Shown here: positions 5,936-13,445 of the stretch, one piece after another
How the letters are laid out: every line of letters starts with the position of its first letter
How positions within the stretch are numbered: the stretch's first letter is position 1
DNA from: JALZAA01 sp046727755
Lineage (GTDB): Bacteria; Actinomycetota; Acidimicrobiia; IMCC26256; JACDBD01
Direction of reading: 5' to 3'
DNA length: 17,250 nt
NCBI GenBank assembly: GCA_046727755.1
Contig: JBKPDG010000067.1
Location: 1-17,250, forward strand
The notes under the pieces: model-generated
Seen by the model: only the letters and a program-made list of their open reading frames with translations
The model's database searches: none
Told to the model about the DNA's origin: nothing
Made by a program: the position numbers and the translations under genes

Positions 5936-6465
5936 GGGACCGCGGACCGCAAAGCCTCGCGGGCTTCGGCGAGGTGGGCGGGGAGGGCGGAGGAGACGAG
6001 GCGGAGGACGTCGACGGGGATGGCGTCGACGAGGGAGCGCCGCTCGTAATAGTCGTGATGCGTGCCCCGGACGGCGCGCACACGCCAGGCGACGAAGTCG
6101 GCATCGGCGTCACCCCGGTAACCCAGGATCTGCATCGCGAATTCGACGTCGGGCATGACCGGCGCCCGGCCGAACAGGGCGGCGCGCCGCATGGCGATCT
6201 CGGCGACCACGGCGATGGCGTCCTCGGCGTGCTCGTGGGGGGCAAGCCCAAGCTGGTCGCGCACCCGCTCCGCCAGCAAGAGCGCGTACCCGACGTTCGG
6301 CCCCGGCGAGCCCAGCAGCTTCCCGGTCGGCCAGCCGGCGGCAAGGTCCCCGGGCCGGTCCGCCACCCAGCTGCGCGCCGGCGGCATCTTCACACCGGGC
6401 GGGAGGTTGGGCTCCTGGCGGGGCTCGTCCTCGATGCGCTCGGGGACGAACGGGTCGGTGGGCAC
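5923..6465 (-). CDS. Protein of unknown function at the end of the leuB operon
   Basis: A 180-residue soluble protein with no signal peptide or membrane segment. The first 45 residues are proline-rich and probably flexible (FVPERIEDEPRQEPNLPPG). The rest looks helical, with PNVGYALLLAERVRDQLGL, EDAIAVVAEIAMRRAALFGR and a tyrosine/histidine patch THHDYYERRSL. I do not recognise the family. The start GTG at 6465 lies 9 bases after the cimA stop with no clear ribosome site, so it is probably translated by reinitiation in the branched-chain operon. The last residues, MRI and stop, are encoded by palindrome copy 2, so insertion of that repeat may have replaced the original C-terminus. Confidence 0.7.
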   Translation of the reverse strand: MPTDPFVPERIEDEPRQEPNLPPGVKMPPARSWVADRPGDLAAGWPTGKLLGSPGPNVGYALLLAERVRDQLGLAPHEHAEDAIAVVAEIAMRRAALFGRAPVMPDVEFAMQILGYRGDADADFVAWRVRAVRGTHHDYYERRSLVDAIPVDVLRLVSSALPAHLAEAREALRSAVPMRI

Positions 6466-6474
6466 AGCAGTTGG

Positions 6475-8082
6475 CTAGCCGCGCAACTCGGCGCGCAGCA
6501 AGCCGTACACGAGTGAGTCCTCGAGCGCCTGCCACGACGCCTCGATGATGTTCTCCCCCACCCCGATCGTCGTCCACGTCTCCTCGCCGTCGGTGCTGTC
6601 GACGAGCACCCGGGTCACGGCGCCGGTGCCCTTGTGCGTGTCGAGCACGCGGACCTTGTAGTCAGTGAGGTGGATCCGAGAGAGCTGCGGGTACCGGGTA
6701 CCGATGGCCTTGCGCAGCGCAGCGTCGAGCGCGTTCACCGGTCCGTTCCCGGTCGCTATCTCGTGGAAGGCGTCGCCGTCGGCACGCCCACGCACGATCG
6801 CCTGCGTCGAGAGCCGGTCGTCGTCGCGGACGTCCTCGACGATCACCTCCCACTCGTCGACGTCGAACCAGGGCTGGCGCCACCCGGTCGCGTGACGCAT
6901 CAGCAACTCGAGCGATCCGTCGGCCACTTCGAAGTGGTAGCCCTCGTGCTCGAGCCGCTTCAGCGTGTCGATGACCTCACTGAGTTGCGGCCCGTCGAGC
7001 TCGATGCCGAGCTCCTTCGCCTTCATCGCGAGGTTGCTGCGTCCGGCGAGCTCCGACACGACGACGTGCGTCCGGTTGCCGATCAGCGCCGGGCGGACAT
7101 GCTCGTACGCATCGGGTTTGCGCGCGAGGGCGCTGGCGTGGATCCCGGCCTTGTGCGCGAACGCCGACGACCCCACGTATGCCGCCTGCGGGTTCAGCGC
7201 CATGTTCACGAGCTCGGCCACGTGATGGGCGACGGGCGTGAGCCGTTCGAGGCGGTCGGGCGGGATCGTCTCGATCCCCATCTTCAGCGTGAGGTTCGGG
7301 ATGATGGCGGTGAGGTTGCAGTTCCCGGTGCGCTCGCCGTACCCGTTGATCGTCCCCTGCACCTGCGTAGCGCCACCGCGCACGCCGGCGAGCGCGTTGG
7401 CGACACCGGTGCCGGCGTCGTCGTGGAGATGCACGGCGACCGCGACATCACCGCCGAAGTAGGCGACGACCTCGCGCACCACCCGCTCGACGTCGTGGGG
7501 CAGCGTGCCGCCGTTCGTGTCGCAGAGCACGAGATGCGACACCCCCGCCTGCGCCGCACCCTCGAGCACACGCAGCGCGAACTCGGGGTTGCTCCGGTAG
7601 CCGTCGAAGAAGTGCTCGGCGTCGAAGAGCACCTGCCTGCCGTTTGCCTGCAGGAACTCGACGGAGTCGGCGACCATCGCCGCGCCCTCGTCGAGCGTGG
7701 TCTGGAGCGCCTCGGTGACGTGGTAGTCCCAGGACTTCCCGACGATGCAGACGGCTTCGGTGCCGGCGTCGAGGAGCTGGCGCAGCGTGTCGTCGGAGTC
7801 GACCTTGCCCTTGACGCGCCGAGTCGAGCCGAAGGCGACGACCTTGCTCGTCTCGAGCTTCAGCTCGCGGGGGATGCGGCGGAACGCCTCGTCGTCCTTG
7901 GGGTTGGAGCCGGGCCAACCCGCCTCGATGTAGTGGACGCCGAGCCAGTCGAGCTGCTCGGCAATACGGAGCTTGTCGTCGACGGTGAGCGAGATGCCTT
8001 CGAGCTGCGCGCCGTCGCGCAGCGTCGTGTCGTAGATCTCGACCCTGCGCGGGAGATCGGTGCTGACGTCACTCGCGGGCAT
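6475..8082 (-). CDS. cimA: Citramalate synthase
   Basis: A 535-residue enzyme that condenses pyruvate and acetyl-CoA to (R)-citramalate, the first step of a threonine-independent route to 2-ketobutyrate and isoleucine. The DRE-TIM barrel starts with YDTTLRDGAQ (17-26). Metal-binding HLHDD is at 218-222, INGYGERTGN near 245, and HKAGIHASAL at 310-319. The C-terminal LeuA-type regulatory domain spans roughly 400-535, where end-product inhibition is expected. Length and the DGAQ form suit CimA better than 2-isopropylmalate or homocitrate synthase; the alternatives cannot be fully excluded by eye. The start ATG at 8082 overlaps the ilvE end by 14 bases, indicating coupling. Confidence 0.9.
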   Translation of the reverse strand: MPASDVSTDLPRRVEIYDTTLRDGAQLEGISLTVDDKLRIAEQLDWLGVHYIEAGWPGSNPKDDEAFRRIPRELKLETSKVVAFGSTRRVKGKVDSDDTLRQLLDAGTEAVCIVGKSWDYHVTEALQTTLDEGAAMVADSVEFLQANGRQVLFDAEHFFDGYRSNPEFALRVLEGAAQAGVSHLVLCDTNGGTLPHDVERVVREVVAYFGGDVAVAVHLHDDAGTGVANALAGVRGGATQVQGTINGYGERTGNCNLTAIIPNLTLKMGIETIPPDRLERLTPVAHHVAELVNMALNPQAAYVGSSAFAHKAGIHASALARKPDAYEHVRPALIGNRTHVVVSELAGRSNLAMKAKELGIELDGPQLSEVIDTLKRLEHEGYHFEVADGSLELLMRHATGWRQPWFDVDEWEVIVEDVRDDDRLSTQAIVRGRADGDAFHEIATGNGPVNALDAALRKAIGTRYPQLSRIHLTDYKVRVLDTHKGTGAVTRVLVDSTDGEETWTTIGVGENIIEASWQALEDSLVYGLLRAELRG

Positions 8083-8989
8083 ATTCCAACCACTCTTTGT
8101 ATTGCGGTACCTCGCCGTGGACGGCGGCGAAGTAGGTCTCCTGGATCTTGCGGGTGATCTCGCCGGGCTCGCCGATCTCACGGTCGTCGACCGACCGCAT
8201 AGGGACGATCTCGGCGGCGGTGCCGGTCAGGAACGCCTCCTCGGCGCAGTACAGGTCGGTTCGGAGCAGGTTCTCCTCCCGCACCTCGTAGCCGAGGTCG
8301 CGAGCGATTGTCATCACCGAGTCGCGCGTGATCCCTTCGAGCGCGCCCGACGACAGCGGCGGCGTGACGAGCACGCCTTCCTTCACCACGAACACGTTCT
8401 CGCCCGTGCACTCGGCGACGAACCCCTGCGTGTTGAGGAGAATGGCCTCGTCGTAGCCCGACTTGAGAGCCTCGACCTTCGCCAGGCTCGAGTTGATGTA
8501 GATGCCCGTCCCCTTGGCCGCGACCGGGTTCACGTTGGGGTCCATGCGCCGCCACGACGACACCTTCAGGCGCACGCCGTGCCGGAGCGCCTCGTCGCCG
8601 AGGTATGTGCCCCACGGCCACACCGCGATCGACACGTTCACCGGCGACAGCAGCGGGTTGAGGCCCATCTCCCCGTAGCCGAGGTACGCGATCGGCCGGA
8701 TGTAGCAGGACTCGACCTGGTTGATCCGGATGGTCTCCTTGGTCGCGTCGACGAGCTCCTGGAGCGAATACGGCACATCCATCATGAAGAGGTGTGCGGA
8801 CTGGAGCAGCCGGCGCATGTGGTCGGTGAGACGGAACACCGCCGGGCCGCTGGCGGTCGGGTAGGCGCGGATGCCTTCGAACACGCCCGAGCCGTAGTGG
8901 AGCGTGTGGGTGAGGACGTGGATGCGGGCGTCGTCCCAGTCGACGAGCTTCCCGTCCATCCAGATCTTCGCCGTCTTGTCGATGGGCAT
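8069..8989 (-). CDS. ilvE: Branched-chain amino acid aminotransferase
   Basis: A 306-residue fold-type IV PLP enzyme that transfers an amino group between glutamate and the keto acids of Ile, Val and Leu. HYGSGVFEGIRAY (31-43) is the usual N-terminal block. The PLP lysine is expected at K159 in PVAAKGTGIYINSSLA. Near 193, ECTGENVFVVKEG corresponds to the EGxGENLF element, and LTGTAAEIVPM (254-264) is the cofactor-phosphate and substrate region. The start ATG at 8989 is four bases after the leuB stop. The frame continues upstream into leuB only as shadow. D-amino acid transaminase is unlikely given the length and these motifs. Confidence 0.95.
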   Translation of the reverse strand: MPIDKTAKIWMDGKLVDWDDARIHVLTHTLHYGSGVFEGIRAYPTASGPAVFRLTDHMRRLLQSAHLFMMDVPYSLQELVDATKETIRINQVESCYIRPIAYLGYGEMGLNPLLSPVNVSIAVWPWGTYLGDEALRHGVRLKVSSWRRMDPNVNPVAAKGTGIYINSSLAKVEALKSGYDEAILLNTQGFVAECTGENVFVVKEGVLVTPPLSSGALEGITRDSVMTIARDLGYEVREENLLRTDLYCAEEAFLTGTAAEIVPMRSVDDREIGEPGEITRKIQETYFAAVHGEVPQYKEWLEYARE

Positions 8990-8993
8990 CCCG

Positions 8994-9986
8994 TCACACC
9001 TTTCCGGCGATCGCGTCGCCGATCTCCGACGTGGTCCCTGCCACGTCGTCGGAGGCCGCCACCGCCTCCTCGACCCGAGCCGCCGCCTCGGTCTCACCGA
9101 GGAACTCCAGCAGCATCGCTGCAGAGATGATCGCAGCCCGGGGGTCGGCCTGTCCCGTTCCTGCGATGTCCGGGGCCGATCCGTGCACGGGCTCGAACAC
9201 CGACGGGCCCGTTCGGGCCGGGTTCAGGTTGGCGGAGGCAGCGCGGCCGATGCCGCCCGAGACGGCGCCGGCCAGGTCGGTGAGGATGTCGCCGAAGAGG
9301 TTGTCGGTGGCGATCACGTCGTAGCGGCCCGGGTCCTGCACGAGGTGGATGCAGGCGGCGTCGACGTGGTGGTAACCGGTCGCGACGTCGGCGTGCTCGG
9401 CGGCGACCTCGTCGAACGTGCGTTGCCAGAGGTCGCCGGCGAAGGTCAGCACGTTCGTCTTGTGCACGAGCGTCACGTGCCGGCGTTCACGCTGTCGGGC
9501 CAGGTCGAAGGCGAACCGGACGCACCGCTCCACGCCGAGACGCGTATTCACCGAGCCCTGCGTCGCCACCTCGTTCGCCGTGCCCTTGCGCACGAAGCCG
9601 CCCTCCCCCGCGTACACACCCTCGGTGTTCTCGCGCACCACCACGCAGTCGACGCCGGCGTTCAGCGCGCTGGGTCCCGCTTTGAACGGCCGCAAGTTGA
9701 CGTACAGGTCGAGCTCGAAGCGCAGCCGGAGCAGGAGGCCCCGCTCGAGCACTCCGGGCGGGACGTCGGGCGCACCGACCGCGCCGAGCAGGACGGCGTC
9801 GAGCGCCGCGATCTCGTCGAGCACGGCGTCAGGGAGGACGTCGCCCGTGCGGAGGTAGCGCGCGCCGCCGAGGTCGAACGGGACGGCCTCGTAGGGGACG
9901 GCGGTCGCGTCGACGACCTTGAGCGCCTCGGCCACGACTTCGGGGCCGATGCCGTCGCCCCCGATGATCCCGATGGTGTGGGTCAC
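8994..9986 (-). CDS. leuB: 3-isopropylmalate dehydrogenase
   Basis: A 330-residue NAD-dependent beta-decarboxylating dehydrogenase of leucine synthesis; the same enzyme oxidises 3-methylmalate in the citramalate route. IGIIGGDGIGPEV is at 5-17, substrate-binding RENTEGVYAGEGG near 118-130, K176 in LVHKTNVL, metal-site TDNLFGDILTDLAG near 227, and NAD-binding VFEPVHGSAPDIAGTG near 263. The short length fits the actinobacterial form. I chose GTG at 9986 because AGGA (9994-9997) is 7 bases upstream; GTG at 9992 is too close to it. A terminator and leader peptide lie directly upstream, so expression is probably attenuated. Confidence 0.95.
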   Translation of the reverse strand: MTHTIGIIGGDGIGPEVVAEALKVVDATAVPYEAVPFDLGGARYLRTGDVLPDAVLDEIAALDAVLLGAVGAPDVPPGVLERGLLLRLRFELDLYVNLRPFKAGPSALNAGVDCVVVRENTEGVYAGEGGFVRKGTANEVATQGSVNTRLGVERCVRFAFDLARQRERRHVTLVHKTNVLTFAGDLWQRTFDEVAAEHADVATGYHHVDAACIHLVQDPGRYDVIATDNLFGDILTDLAGAVSGGIGRAASANLNPARTGPSVFEPVHGSAPDIAGTGQADPRAAIISAAMLLEFLGETEAAARVEEAVAASDDVAGTTSEIGDAIAGKV

Positions 9987-9993
9987 GGTCACT

Positions 9994-9997
9994 TCCT
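9994..9997 (-). promoter_or_regulatory. Ribosome binding site deciding the leuB start
   Basis: AGGA on the minus strand, 7 bases before GTG at 9986 and only one base before the alternative GTG at 9992. It lies just after the attenuator T-run, so it is reached only by read-through transcripts. Confidence 0.6.
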
Positions 9998-10004
9998 GGG
10001 AACG

Positions 10005-10030
10005 AAAAACCGCCCACCGAAGTGGACGGT
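10005..10030 (-). terminator. Attenuator terminator upstream of leuB
   Basis: On the minus strand ACCGTCCAC pairs with GTGGGCGGT (9 bp, one T-G) around a TTCG tetraloop, followed by a TTTTT run. It is a textbook intrinsic terminator placed between a leader peptide and leuB, and so would cut the leuB-ilvE-cimA transcript unless overridden. Confidence 0.85.
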
Positions 10031-10035
10031 CGGAG

Positions 10036-10060
10036 GCGAACGCCGGGCGACGGCGTTCGC
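10036..10060 (-). promoter_or_regulatory. Leader hairpin overlapping the leader-peptide stop
   Basis: A perfect 10-bp stem, GCGAACGCCG with CGGCGTTCGC, and a 5-base loop. It begins at the last base of the leader-peptide stop codon, so a ribosome sitting at the stop would cover its 5' arm, while one stalled on the Val/Ile codons would leave it free. Probably a pause or competing structure of the attenuator; I could not find a clear antiterminator pairing by eye. Confidence 0.6.
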
Positions 10061-10107
10061 TAGCGAATGACGATGACGGTGCTGGGAGCTGTGAAGAGCT
10101 GCCTCAT
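10060..10107 (-). CDS. Leader peptide of the leuB operon
   Basis: A 15-residue open frame, MRQLFTAPSTVIVIR, ending in TAG. Four consecutive branched-chain codons (GTC ATC GTC ATT) occur just before the end, plus one Leu codon near the start. It precedes a hairpin and an intrinsic terminator ahead of leuB. This is the arrangement of ribosome-mediated attenuators such as ilv/leu leaders: shortage of charged Val or Ile tRNA would stall the ribosome and change folding. The run is Val/Ile rather than Leu, fitting an operon with cimA and ilvE. TACGCT ends 8 bases before the ATG and no ribosome site is seen, so translation is probably leaderless. Confidence 0.8.
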   Translation of the reverse strand: MRQLFTAPSTVIVIR

Positions 10108-10115
10108 CGGCGGTC

Positions 10116-10121
10116 AGCGTA
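10116..10121 (-). promoter_or_regulatory. Putative -10 box of the leuB leader transcript
   Basis: TACGCT on the minus strand (preceded by GGC) fits TANNNT and ends 8 bases before the leader-peptide ATG, so the mRNA would begin at or just before the start codon. No clear -35 is visible. Confidence 0.5.
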
Positions 10122-10158
10122 GCCGAACCCCTGACGCCCGTCGCCCGTATAGATCCCG

Positions 10159-10164
10159 TAGCGT
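10159..10164 (+). promoter_or_regulatory. Putative -10 box of the YceI-family gene
   Basis: TAGCGT fits TANNNT and would give a 5' leader of about 20 bases holding the strong GGAGG site (10182-10186) five bases before ATG at 10192. It is divergent from the leuB leader promoter about 40 bases away. TATAGA (10149-10154) is a second candidate. Confidence 0.35.
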
Positions 10165-10191
10165 GATGCGACCTCACCACGGGAGGGACCG

Positions 10192-10878
10192 ATGAGCCGG
10201 CTGACGAAGATCCTGATCGGGGTGGGCGCGGGAGTCGTCGTGCTGGCCGTTCTCGGGTTCGTGGGATTCAAGCTCTTCATCGAGACCGACCCGGAGCCGG
10301 AGGCGGAGATCACGAAGACGACCACGGTGGGCGGTGGCCAACTCGATGGGACCTACCGGGCCGCACCAGGAGATCCGAACAGCTTCGTCGGGTACCGCGT
10401 GCAGGAGCAGTTGGTTGGCGGCGTGGTCGAACAGACCGCCACCGGCCGCACCGGCGACGTCACTGGTTCGTTCACCATCACTGGCACGACCGTGCAGGAC
10501 GTCACCGTGACGGCCGATCTTCGGACTCTCACCTCCGACCGCGACCAACGCGACAACGCCATCAAGGATCGCGGCCTCGAATCAAACCGCTTCCCCGAGG
10601 CAAAGTTCGTGCTCACCGAGCCGATCGAACGGCAAGAGGTTCCCGAGGTGGGCGAGACGGTCACGGCGACCGCGAGAGGCGAGTTCACGCTTCACGGCGT
10701 AACCAAACGGGTCGAGATCCCGCTCGAGGGGCGATGGGATGGCCGTGACGTACAGGTCGTCGGTCGCCTCCACGTCGTGTTCTCCGACTACGGGATCCAG
10801 GCGCCCACGTCGCCAGTGGTGGCGAGCGTCGACGACGAGGGTGAGATGGAGTTCCAGATCTTCTTCCGGAAGGCGTAG
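10192..10878 (+). CDS. Membrane-anchored YceI-family protein
   Basis: A 228-residue protein with a single N-terminal hydrophobic segment (about 7-30, ILIGVGAGVVVLAVLGFVGF) that lacks a lipobox and probably stays as an anchor. A short acidic linker follows, then a YceI domain from about residue 50 to the end. Typical pieces are FVGYRVQEQL, GSFTITGTTVQDVTVTADL, the block RDNAIKDRGLESNRFPEAKF, GEFTLHGVTKRVEIPLEGRW and a C-terminal strand. YceI domains are lipocalin-like barrels that bind isoprenoid-type ligands; the ligand here is unknown. A strong GGGAGGGA site (10181-10188) precedes the ATG. The greA-like gene follows after 28 bases. Confidence 0.9.
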   Translation: MSRLTKILIGVGAGVVVLAVLGFVGFKLFIETDPEPEAEITKTTTVGGGQLDGTYRAAPGDPNSFVGYRVQEQLVGGVVEQTATGRTGDVTGSFTITGTTVQDVTVTADLRTLTSDRDQRDNAIKDRGLESNRFPEAKFVLTEPIERQEVPEVGETVTATARGEFTLHGVTKRVEIPLEGRWDGRDVQVVGRLHVVFSDYGIQAPTSPVVASVDDEGEMEFQIFFRKA

Positions 10879-10891
10879 TCCCCGGCGGCAG

Positions 10892-10897
10892 TAGCAT
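10892..10897 (+). promoter_or_regulatory. Putative -10 box of the greA-like gene
   Basis: TAGCAT fits TANNNT and ends 9 bases before ATG at 10907, with no Shine-Dalgarno site between. It suggests a leaderless or short-leader start inside the short gap after the YceI gene. Confidence 0.4.
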
Positions 10898-10906
10898 CTT
10901 CGGCTC

Positions 10907-11377
10907 ATGGACGAGCTGCACCTTTCGGCGGACGCGCGCCGCCGCCTCGAGGAGGAGCTCGAGTGGCGCTCGGGTGAGCGCCGCCGGGAGATCTCGGCAT
11001 GGCTCGAGCGCGCCCGCGAGCACGGCGACATCCGCGAGAACGCCGACTACGACGCGGCGAAGAACGACCAGGGCCACAACGAGGCCCGTGTCCGCCAGCT
11101 CCAGGACATGCTGCGACGCGCGGTCGTGGTCGAGGGCACGGCGGGCGACGTCGTCGAACCGGGCACGGTGGTCGAGGTCCGGATGGAGGGCGACGACGAC
11201 ACGACCTCGTACCTCGTCGGCTCGATCGAGGAGCGACACGACACCTACGAAGTGCTCTCGACTGTTTCGCCGCTGGGTCAGGCACTGCTCGGCCACGGTC
11301 CGGGCGAGGTCGTCACGTACGAAGGCCCGCGCCGAGAGTTCCAAGTCGAGGTCGTGAGCGTGAGGCCGGTGGGGTGA
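10907..11377 (+). CDS. greA: Transcription elongation factor GreA family
   Basis: A 156-residue Gre factor that enters the RNA polymerase secondary channel and triggers cleavage of backtracked RNA. The N-terminal coiled coil spans about 10-75. Its tip is EHGDIRENADYDAAKNDQG, with the acidic D and E needed to hold the catalytic metal. The C-terminal FKBP-like domain contains VEVRMEGDDDTTSYLVGS and the conserved SPLGQALLGHGPGEVVTYEG. Length matches GreA (about 158). GreA rather than GreB is chosen from the ENADYDAAKN tip; another copy elsewhere in the genome cannot be excluded. Confidence 0.93.
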   Translation: MDELHLSADARRRLEEELEWRSGERRREISAWLERAREHGDIRENADYDAAKNDQGHNEARVRQLQDMLRRAVVVEGTAGDVVEPGTVVEVRMEGDDDTTSYLVGSIEERHDTYEVLSTVSPLGQALLGHGPGEVVTYEGPRREFQVEVVSVRPVG

Positions 11378-11901
11378 GACCCCGCAGGGCTCGACGCCTC
11401 GGCATCGTCGCCATCGCCGTGAGCGGCGTCGTCGCATCCGTCGGGTCTCCCCACGCGCTCGGAGCGCAGTTGCAACCCGATACGTGCAAGGTGCTCACGC
11501 AGAACGAGGCGAAGCGGGTCCTCGGCAAAACGCCGCGGCGCGAGGCGAAGATCCGAGGCATCGAGGGGTCGGAGTGCATCTACGCGGCCGAGAAGGACGC
11601 CAAGCGCATCGTCCGCCTCGCACTCGGCGAGTTCCCATCCAGAGACGAAACCTCGAACGCGTACGCGAGGGCTCGCGCCAAGGCGCAGTTCGACGGGTTG
11701 AAGATCGAGAACATGCGCGGGGTCGGGCAGCGCGCCTATTGGCTCCCGCAGACGAACAACTTCGAGCGCACCGTGGTCGGCGAGCAGGTCGCGTTCGGCG
11801 AACTGACTGCACTCGAGGGCCGGCGCGTGTACAGCGTGTCCGTCGCTCCACCGTCGAAGTCGAAGGCGCGCCAGGCGATGAACCTGGTCAGCACCAACTA
11901 G
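11374..11901 (+). CDS. Secreted protein of unknown function, DUF3558-like pattern
   Basis: A 175-residue protein starting at GTG 11374, which overlaps the greA stop as GTGA. The N-terminus has an arginine-rich stretch (RPRRARR), a hydrophobic core (LGIVAIAVSGVVASVG) and a likely signal peptidase I site after ALGA, near residue 31. The mature part has two cysteines (C38 in DTCKVLTQNEAKRVLG, C68 in GSECIY) that could form a disulphide. The order of a Cys-helix element, a second Cys strand and later AYW and FGELTALEGRRVYSVSV strands recalls actinobacterial DUF3558-type exported proteins, but this is only a resemblance. Its stop shares CTAG with the convergent hyuB stop. Confidence 0.75.
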   Translation: MRPRRARRLGIVAIAVSGVVASVGSPHALGAQLQPDTCKVLTQNEAKRVLGKTPRREAKIRGIEGSECIYAAEKDAKRIVRLALGEFPSRDETSNAYARARAKAQFDGLKIENMRGVGQRAYWLPQTNNFERTVVGEQVAFGELTALEGRRVYSVSVAPPSKSKARQAMNLVSTN

Positions 11902-13445
11902 CGGCTGAGTCCGTACCCTCCGCCGCCGGGCGTGAGGAGACGGAGCACGTCGCCGATGCCGAGCTCGACGGTGCACTTGTCCGGGAGCCGACGCGCGCGC
12001 GACTCGTCGCCGTCGGGGATCAACCAGTTCTCGCCCGGCGCGCCGGGCTCCCCACCGTCGAGGCCCCACGGCCGGCTGACGCGCCGTTCCGTGACGAGTG
12101 AGACGGTGGTTGGCTCCATCAACTCGAGCTCTCGCTCGATCCCGTCACCACCCGGGTACGCGCCGGCGCCGCCGCTGCCGCGCCGCAACCGGTAGCGACG
12201 CACCCGGACCGGGAGCGCGCGCTCGAGTGCTTCGATGGGTGTGTCGCGCGTGTTCGTCATCGCGGTGTGGACTCCGCTCATGCCTGTTTTGCCGGGGCGG
12301 CCGCCCTGCCCGCCCCCGACGGTCTCGTAGTAGACCCACCCGTTGCCACCGAGCAGCACGTTGTTCATCGTTCCCTGCCCGGCCGCACCGAGCCGGCCCG
12401 GCGCGGCGAGCGCGAGGGCGCCCAGGCACACGTCGGCGACGCGCTGGCTGACCTCGACGTTGCCGGCGCCGACCGCGACCGGGGGGCGGGCGGCGACCAC
12501 GCTGCCAGGTGGTGCGACGACCGTGACCGGTCGCATCGCGCCACCGTTGGCGGGGATCGACGGGTCGGTGGCAGAACGCAGCGCGAACGCGACCGCGCTC
12601 ACGGTCACCGCCTCCACGGCGTTGACGTTGCCGGGGCGCTGCGCGCCGGTGCCGGTGAAGTCGAACGTAGCGCGGTCGCCTTCGACCGTCAGCGTCACGA
12701 CGACGGGTGTCGGAGACTGCTGCTCGGGCCGGGGACCGGCAGAGTCGAGCACGTCCTCGAACCGGTACTGCCCGTCGGGCAACGCCGCCAGCGCGGCGCG
12801 CATGCGGCGCTCGCCGTAGTCGACGACCTCGGCGAGGGGCCCGGTCGACGCGAGAGTGGCCGCGAGCTCGGCCAGGCGGGCGACGCCGAGGCGGTTGGCC
12901 CCTCGCTGGGCGTCCAGGTCTCCGCGCCGTTCGTCGGGCGTGCGCGAGCTCGCGACGATGACGTCGGCGACATCGCGGGTGAGCAGCACCGGCGGCACCC
13001 GCAGACCCTCCTGCTGGATGTCGATGGCCTCGGGTGGCATCGAGCCGGGCGCCATGCCGCCGAGGTCGGCGTGATGGGCCCGGTTCGCGGCCCAGCCGAC
13101 CAGCGCGCCGCCTGCGAAACACGGCGCGACGAGTGTCACGTCGTTGAGGTGCGTGCCGCCGGCGAAGGGATCGTTCAGCACCACCTGGTCGTCCGGCTGG
13201 ACGCGATCGCCGTACACGTCGATCGCGGCGCGCACCGAAGCGGGCATCGACCCGAGGTGCACGGGGATGTGCTCGGCTTGCACGAGCAGCTCGCCGTCGG
13301 CGGTGAACAGCGCCGCCGAGCAGTCGGCGCGCTCTTTGATGTTGGGGCTGTAGGCGGCGCGGCGCAGCACCGCGCCCATCTCCTCGGCGATCCCCGTGAG
13401 CCGTGAGATCAGGACCTGCAGCGACGCGGGATCGAGGGCGGTCAT
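11898..13445 (-). CDS. hyuB: Hydantoinase B / oxoprolinase beta-like subunit
   Basis: A 515-residue HyuB-family subunit that works with HyuA in ATP-dependent opening of cyclic amides such as hydantoins or 5-oxoproline; some relatives carboxylate acetone or acetophenone. Motifs are SPNIKERADCSAALF (33-47), NDPFAGGTHLNDV (91-103), RAHHADLGG (122-130), the GTGAQRPGNVNA block and the glycine-rich RRGSGGAGAYPGGDG near the C-terminus. Length is normal. The start ATG at 13445 overlaps the hyuA TGA as ATGA, indicating translational coupling and a paired complex. The substrate cannot be told from sequence. Confidence 0.93.
   Translation of the reverse strand: MTALDPASLQVLISRLTGIAEEMGAVLRRAAYSPNIKERADCSAALFTADGELLVQAEHIPVHLGSMPASVRAAIDVYGDRVQPDDQVVLNDPFAGGTHLNDVTLVAPCFAGGALVGWAANRAHHADLGGMAPGSMPPEAIDIQQEGLRVPPVLLTRDVADVIVASSRTPDERRGDLDAQRGANRLGVARLAELAATLASTGPLAEVVDYGERRMRAALAALPDGQYRFEDVLDSAGPRPEQQSPTPVVVTLTVEGDRATFDFTGTGAQRPGNVNAVEAVTVSAVAFALRSATDPSIPANGGAMRPVTVVAPPGSVVAARPPVAVGAGNVEVSQRVADVCLGALALAAPGRLGAAGQGTMNNVLLGGNGWVYYETVGGGQGGRPGKTGMSGVHTAMTNTRDTPIEALERALPVRVRRYRLRRGSGGAGAYPGGDGIERELELMEPTTVSLVTERRVSRPWGLDGGEPGAPGENWLIPDGDESRARRLPDKCTVELGIGDVLRLLTPGGGGYGLSR

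Noticed and set aside
6634..8157. Plus-strand open frame of 507 codons
   Set aside because: Antisense to cimA; its composition is rich in R, H, V, D and E without any domain pattern.
9992..9992. leuB start at GTG 9992
   Set aside because: Only one base separates it from AGGA; GTG at 9986 has a normal 7-base spacing.
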